Shown piece after piece: positions 59,971 to 64,000 of a stretch of 64,000 nt of DNA (its first letter is position 1; each line of letters starts with the position of its first letter). The stretch lies in NCBI GenBank assembly GCA_027533105.1, contig JAPZTW010000001.1, positions 1 through 64,000 of the forward strand, given 5' to 3'. The translations under genes were made by a program, and so were the position numbers. This DNA comes from Sphingomonadaceae bacterium (lineage in GTDB: Bacteria; Pseudomonadota; Alphaproteobacteria; Sphingomonadales; Sphingomonadaceae). The notes under the pieces were generated by a model that saw only the letters and a list, made by a program, of their open reading frames with translations, was not told the DNA's origin and made no database searches.

Positions 59971-60086
59971 TTCCGCTTCTCCCCCAGTTACGGCCCGCGA
60001 CCTGGTTGTGCGGTGCGACTCCGTGTAACCACGGGCTTAGAGCAAGTTTCGGGGCCGGGGCAAGCGAGCCTGCTTGGGGGGCGGGA

Positions 60087-61106
60087 TCAGGCCCAGCCTT
60101 GCAGCACCTGGTCGGGCGGGCGGTGGCCATCGACCCAGAAGCGGATATTGGCGATCACCTTTTCCCCGGCATGGGCGCGTCCCTCGATGGTCGCGCTGCC
60201 AAGATGCGGCAGGGTAATCACGTTGGGCAGGGCGATCAGCCGCGGATCGACTGCCGGTTCGCGGGCATAGACATCAAGACCCGCGCCACCCAGGTGTCCG
60301 CTTTGCAGCGCGGCGATCAGCGCTTCCTCGTCGATCAGGTCTCCGCGCGCGGTGTTGATCACGAAGGCTTCGGGCTTGAGCAGGGCCAGGCGGCGCGCAT
60401 CGAGCAGGTGGTGGGTTTCCGCGCTCGACGGGCAATGCAGCGAAATGATGTCGGCTTCGGCCAGCAGCCGATCGAGATCGGCCTCATAGCGCACGCCCAG
60501 CATGGTTTCGATCGAACCGGGCAGGGGGCGGCGGTTGTGATAGACCACCTCCATTCCGAAGGCCCGCGCACGGTGGGCCACAGCCTGCCCGATCCGGCCC
60601 ATGCCGACGATCGCCAGGCGCTTGCCGCCGATCGAACGGCCAAGCATCGCCGTGGGGGCCCAGCCGGTCCAGGCCCCGTCGCGCACCAGCCGGCTGCCTT
60701 CACCAAGCCGGCGCGGCACCGAGAGGATCAGCATCATGGTGAGGTCGGCCGTATCGTCGGTGAAGACCCCGGGGGTATTGGTGACGATAATCTTCCTTGC
60801 CCGGGCGGCGGCCAGGTCGATGTGCTCGATCCCCGCGCCGAAATTCGCGATCAGGCCCAGCCGGTCACCCGCTTCCTCGATCATCGCCGCGTCGATCCGG
60901 TCGGTTACGGTGGGAACCAGCACATCGGCATCGCGCATCGCCGCGACCAAGCCATCGCGGCCCAGCGGGGCATCGGCCGTGTTTGTCACCACGTCGAACA
61001 GTTCCGCCATCCGCGCCTCGACCGAGGGGAGCAGGCGGCGGGTGATATGGACCCGCGGCTTGCCGGAAACGCGGCGGGCGAGGGGCGTGTCGGATACGAT
61101 TGGCAT
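60087..61106 (-). CDS. D-2-hydroxyacid dehydrogenase (glyoxylate/hydroxypyruvate reductase type)
   Basis: 339 residues. The NAD(P)-binding GKRLAIVGMGRIGQAVAHRAR, catalytic Arg in VINTARGDLIDEEAL, Glu in VYAREPAVDPR and His in LPHLGSATIEGR match the family. It reduces a 2-ketoacid such as glyoxylate or hydroxypyruvate; specificity cannot be read. The ATG at 61106 is opposite the SH3 gene. No linked pathway genes. Confidence 0.9.
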   Translation of the reverse strand: MPIVSDTPLARRVSGKPRVHITRRLLPSVEARMAELFDVVTNTADAPLGRDGLVAAMRDADVLVPTVTDRIDAAMIEEAGDRLGLIANFGAGIEHIDLAAARARKIIVTNTPGVFTDDTADLTMMLILSVPRRLGEGSRLVRDGAWTGWAPTAMLGRSIGGKRLAIVGMGRIGQAVAHRARAFGMEVVYHNRRPLPGSIETMLGVRYEADLDRLLAEADIISLHCPSSAETHHLLDARRLALLKPEAFVINTARGDLIDEEALIAALQSGHLGGAGLDVYAREPAVDPRLIALPNVITLPHLGSATIEGRAHAGEKVIANIRFWVDGHRPPDQVLQGWA

Positions 61107-61183
61107 GGTTATCCGCTAGGCCCGGGTGGGGCAGGCGGTCAAGCCGCTTGAACCTGCTGCCGCGCCGCCGCTATCAGCGAATC

Positions 61184-61654
61184 ATGCCGCGTAACCGAAT
61201 CCTTGCCCTGTCGCTTGCCGTGCTGGCCTGGACTGCTCCGGCCGGCGCGCAGGAAATCGAAGTGCCCTATTGGGCCTCGATCCGGGCCAGCGAAGTCAAC
61301 ATGCGGGTGGGCCCGGCAGAGGATTACCGGATCGCCTGGGTCTATCGCCGCCCGCAGCTGCCGCTCAAGGTGCTGCGGGTCAAGGATGGCTGGCGCCTGG
61401 TGCAGGATCCCGATGGCGCGAAAGGCTGGATCCTCTCGCGCTTTCTGACGCGTGAGCGCACCGCCTATGTGATCGGTCAGGAACCCGCCGAAATGCGTGC
61501 TGCCGCCGATAGCGCGGCCAAGGTCAACTGGCGGCTTTCGCCAGGTATCGTTGGCCTGCTGGGCGATTGCGAAGAGGGCTGGTGCGAATTCGCGCTGGGC
61601 CAGCGCAAGGGCTTTGTCCGGCAGGACCGGCTGTGGGGGGCGGGGGAGCCCTGA
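61184..61654 (+). CDS. Secreted SH3-domain protein
   Basis: 156 residues. A signal peptide (MPRNRILALSLAVLAWTAPA, cleavage AGAQ) is followed by two SH3b-like repeats: IRASEVNMRVGPAEDYRIAWVY with GWRLVQDPDGAKGWILSRFL, and a second copy around CEEGWCEFALGQRKGFVRQDRLW. Proteins like this bind murein or peptides in the periplasm. ATG at 61184. It is convergent with the thiolase gene. Confidence 0.85.
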   Translation: MPRNRILALSLAVLAWTAPAGAQEIEVPYWASIRASEVNMRVGPAEDYRIAWVYRRPQLPLKVLRVKDGWRLVQDPDGAKGWILSRFLTRERTAYVIGQEPAEMRAAADSAAKVNWRLSPGIVGLLGDCEEGWCEFALGQRKGFVRQDRLWGAGEP

Positions 61655-61673
61655 GGCTCCCCCCGCCGGTCAA

Positions 61674-62870
61674 TCAGGCCAGCTCGATCGCGAGCGCCGT
61701 AGCCTCGCCGCCGCCGATGCACAGGCTGGCCACGCCCTTCGTCTTGCCGTGCCGCTTCAGCGCGGCGATTAGCGTCGTGACGATCCGCGCGCCCGAGGCG
61801 CCGATCGGGTGACCCAGCGCGGTGGCCCCACCGTGGACATTGATCTTCTCATGCGGGATGCCGAGGTCGTGCATGGCGAACATGGCGACGCAGGCGAAGG
61901 CTTCGTTCACTTCGAACAGGTCGACATCGTCGAGCTTCCAGCCAGCGCGTTCCAGCACCTTGTTGATAGCGCCGACCGGGGCGGTGGTGAAATCCTTCGG
62001 CTCCTGCGCGTGGGCGGCAACGGCCACTACCTTGGCCACCGGCGTCGCGCCCTTGGCCGCGGCGACGCTGGCGCGGGTCAGGACCAGCGCGGCGGCACCG
62101 TCGGAGATCGAGCTGGAGGTTGCGGCGGTGATCGTGCCGTCCTTGGCAAAGGCGGGCTTCAGGCTGGGGATCTTGTCCGGGCGACCCTTGCCGGGCTGCT
62201 CGTCGGTATCGACCACGGTTTCGCCCGCGCGACTGACCACGGTGACGGGCACCACTTCATCGGCAAAGGCCCCATCGGCAATCGCGGCCTGGGCGCGGCG
62301 CAGCGATTCGATCGAATAGGCGTCCTGCGCCTCGCGCGTCAGCTGATAGGCATTGGCGGTGTCCTGCGCGAAGGTCCCCATCGCCCGGCCCGGCTCATAG
62401 GCATCTTCAAGGCCATCGAGGAACATGTGGTCATAGGCCGTGTCATGGCCGATCCGCGCGCCCGAGCGGTGCTTCTTGAGGATGTAGGGCGCGTTGGTCA
62501 TCGATTCCATGCCACCGGCGACGACCAGGTCGATCGTCCCGGCGGCGAGGGCTTCGGCGCCCATGATTAGGGTCTGCATGCCCGAGCCGCAGACCTTGTT
62601 GACCGTGGTAGCCTGGACCGACTTGGGCAGGCCGGCCTTGATCGTGGCCTGGCGGGCCGGGGCCTGGCCCAGCCCGGCGGGCAGGACGCAACCCATGTAG
62701 ACCCGCTCGATCTCCTCGCCCTTCACGCCCGCGCGCTCGACCGCGGCCTTGATCGCCGTGGCGCCGAGATCGGTGGCCGAGACATCGGCCAGCGCGCCCT
62801 GCATCCCGCCCATCGGGGTGCGGGCATAGGACAGGATGACGATCGGATCGGCGGGGGAGAGCTGCGGCAT
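61674..62870 (-). CDS. Acetyl-CoA C-acetyltransferase (thiolase)
   Basis: 398 residues. Catalytic motifs KVCGSGMQTL (nucleophile Cys about 94), GGATALGHPIGASGAR (His about 356) and CIGGGEATAL (Cys about 384) are intact. It joins two acetyl-CoA or cleaves 3-ketoacyl-CoA, in polyhydroxyalkanoate, fatty-acid or amino-acid metabolism. No phaB/phaC neighbour is present. ATG at 62870. Confidence 0.94.
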   Translation of the reverse strand: MPQLSPADPIVILSYARTPMGGMQGALADVSATDLGATAIKAAVERAGVKGEEIERVYMGCVLPAGLGQAPARQATIKAGLPKSVQATTVNKVCGSGMQTLIMGAEALAAGTIDLVVAGGMESMTNAPYILKKHRSGARIGHDTAYDHMFLDGLEDAYEPGRAMGTFAQDTANAYQLTREAQDAYSIESLRRAQAAIADGAFADEVVPVTVVSRAGETVVDTDEQPGKGRPDKIPSLKPAFAKDGTITAATSSSISDGAAALVLTRASVAAAKGATPVAKVVAVAAHAQEPKDFTTAPVGAINKVLERAGWKLDDVDLFEVNEAFACVAMFAMHDLGIPHEKINVHGGATALGHPIGASGARIVTTLIAALKRHGKTKGVASLCIGGGEATALAIELA

Positions 62871-63052
62871 GATCTGGCCTTTCGCGAAACTGGGAAAGCG
62901 CGCCTTCTAATGCTGCACTGCGGCAATGGCAATTGGGGCGAATTCGCCGGGCGGGCGGCGGACAGTCGCGGGGCTTGCCAGCAACCGATTCTTGCCTGAA
63001 AAGCGTGGCAAACAGCAACTGGACGCCAGCGGCGCCAAATTGGAGAGCGATC

Positions 63053-64000
63053 ATGAGCGCAAGCGAAATTGCCCGGATGGATGGTGTCCTCGCCAAGCAG
63101 AGGGCGGCCTTTACCGCCGCCCAGCCCGAACCGCTGTCGGTCCGGCGCGACCGGATCGACCGGGCGATTGCCCTGCTGATCGATCACAAGGACGCCTTCG
63201 CTAAGGCCGTCTCGGCCGATTTCGGCCACCGCAGCATCGAGCAGACGCTGATGACCGACATCATGCCCTCGGTCGGTGCGCTCAAGCATGCCCGCAAGCA
63301 TTTCGAAGCCTGGTCGCGCAATGAAAAGCGCAAGGCAATGTTCCCGCTCGGCCTGCTGGGCGCCAAGGCCGAAGTGCGCTGGCAGCCCAAGGGCGTGGTG
63401 GGCGTGATCGCACCGTGGAACTTCCCGGTCGGCATGGTGATGGTGCCGATGGCTGGCATTCTGGCCGCCGGGAACCGGGCGATGATCAAGCCGAGCGAAT
63501 TTACCGAGCGCGTGTCCGAACTGTTCGCCGAAGTAGTCCCGCAGTATTTCGCCGAAGAGGAAATGGCCGTGTTCACCGGCGCGGTCGAGGTTGGCAGCGC
63601 TTTCTCCAAGCTGGCCTTCGATCACCTGATCTTCACCGGGGCGACCAGCGTGGGCAAGCACATCATGCGCGCGGCGGCAGAAAACCTGGTGCCGGTAACG
63701 CTGGAACTGGGCGGCAAGAGCCCCACCTTCATCGGGCGCAGCGCCAACAAGAGCAAGGCCGGGCAGCGCATCGCCATGGGCAAGATGATGAACGCCGGGC
63801 AGATCTGCCTTGCTCCCGATTACCTGCTGGTCGCCAAGGAGCAGGAAGAGGAAGTGATCGGCAGCGTCGTCAGCTCGGTCAGCGCCATGTACCCGACCCT
63901 GCTGGCCAACGACGATTACACGTCGGTCGTCAACGGCCGCAATCGCGAGCGACTGGAAGGCTATCTGGCCGATGCGCGCGAGAAGGGGGCGGAACTGATC
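63053..64000 (+). CDS. Coniferyl-aldehyde-dehydrogenase-like enzyme (cut by window end)
   Basis: The first 316 codons of an aldehyde dehydrogenase that continues past the window. ATG at 63053 follows GGAGAG. Motifs: VVGVIAPWNFPVGMVMVPM, HLIFTGATSVGKHIMRAAAENLVPVTLELGGKSPTFIG (catalytic Glu in LELGG) and NAGQICLAPDYLLV with the nucleophile Cys. The LAPDY after Cys and the short N-terminus favour the coniferyl aldehyde dehydrogenase group (CalB-like), which oxidises aromatic or long-chain aldehydes. The complete gene needs the next sequence. Confidence 0.88.
   Translation, partial: MSASEIARMDGVLAKQRAAFTAAQPEPLSVRRDRIDRAIALLIDHKDAFAKAVSADFGHRSIEQTLMTDIMPSVGALKHARKHFEAWSRNEKRKAMFPLGLLGAKAEVRWQPKGVVGVIAPWNFPVGMVMVPMAGILAAGNRAMIKPSEFTERVSELFAEVVPQYFAEEEMAVFTGAVEVGSAFSKLAFDHLIFTGATSVGKHIMRAAAENLVPVTLELGGKSPTFIGRSANKSKAGQRIAMGKMMNAGQICLAPDYLLVAKEQEEEVIGSVVSSVSAMYPTLLANDDYTSVVNGRNRERLEGYLADAREKGAELI

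Noticed and set aside
1..64000. CRISPR arrays, rRNA genes, integrases, phage structural genes or toxin-antitoxin pairs
   Set aside because: No regular direct repeats, no rRNA-like stretches and no such protein motifs were recognised; the lone nucleotidyltransferase-like gene at 2702 has no partner.

Overview
This 64 kb window is GC-rich chromosomal DNA from an alphaproteobacterium, most likely a member of the Sphingomonadales (Novosphingobium, Sphingobium or Erythrobacter type). The assignment rests on gene content and order: zapA - 6S RNA - 5-formyl-THF cyclo-ligase - DUF2842 beside tkt-gap-pgk-aldolase; an xrtA (exosortase A) polysaccharide locus in the sphingomonad arrangement; rne / amiC / mrcA / prfB; and sdhB grouped with a thioesterase and zapE. 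Coding density is very high, with many ATGA, GTGA and TTGA start/stop overlaps. No species call is possible without a search. Apart from one insertion sequence at the left edge I see no prophage, integrative element, CRISPR array or rRNA.

Layout. 1-840: a complete IS5-family (IS427-like) element whose transposase needs a -1 frameshift. 850-3949: a secreted protein, tRNA-Asp, an anchored metallo-beta-lactamase-fold hydrolase, a nucleotidyltransferase-like protein, DUF2842 and fau. About 3966-4663: a probable 6S RNA and the zapA pair. 4827-10101: transketolase, GAPDH, PGK and class I aldolase, with a REP-like palindromic unit between gap and pgk. 10189-15842: a glycerolipid group (HAD-PlsC fusion, monoacylglycerol-lipase-like hydrolase, plsB, gpsA). 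15941-18657: a tyrosine phosphatase, an alpha/beta hydrolase and thioredoxin reductase.

18654-37335 is the most distinctive region, a 19-kb exosortase A (XrtA) locus. Its left part is a small acyl/amine-like module: two hydrolases, an acyl carrier protein and a GNAT protein on the minus strand, divergent from an AMP-forming acyl ligase and a PLP decarboxylase. Its right part is a ten-gene polysaccharide operon: export lipoprotein, chain-length regulator, tyrosine kinase, outer-membrane protein, ATPase, deacetylase, FemAB-like protein, glycosyltransferase, XrtA fused to an EpsI-like domain, and an asparagine-synthase-like amidotransferase. No PEP-CTERM substrate is encoded in the window. The product of the acyl/amine module is unknown and is the best candidate for undescribed biochemistry.

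37408-42403 is a YbhGFSR-like export pump (HlyD, tandem-NBD ATPase, two permeases) preceded by a palindromic operator-like site. 42541-43503 is a convincing RpfF-type DSF synthase. 43504-46848 holds zapE, a thioesterase, sdhB and a haloalkane dehalogenase. 46916-58157 holds a methyltransferase, RNase E, an amidase, PBP1A, an exported peroxiredoxin, RF2, a lipoprotein methyltransferase and a long nitronate-monooxygenase-like protein with a C-terminal cysteine cluster. 58167-64000 holds a DUF805 protein, an ammonium transporter, a 2-hydroxyacid dehydrogenase, an SH3 protein, a thiolase and the 5' part of an aldehyde dehydrogenase cut by the window end. All functions are read from motifs and remembered family features; no database search was run.
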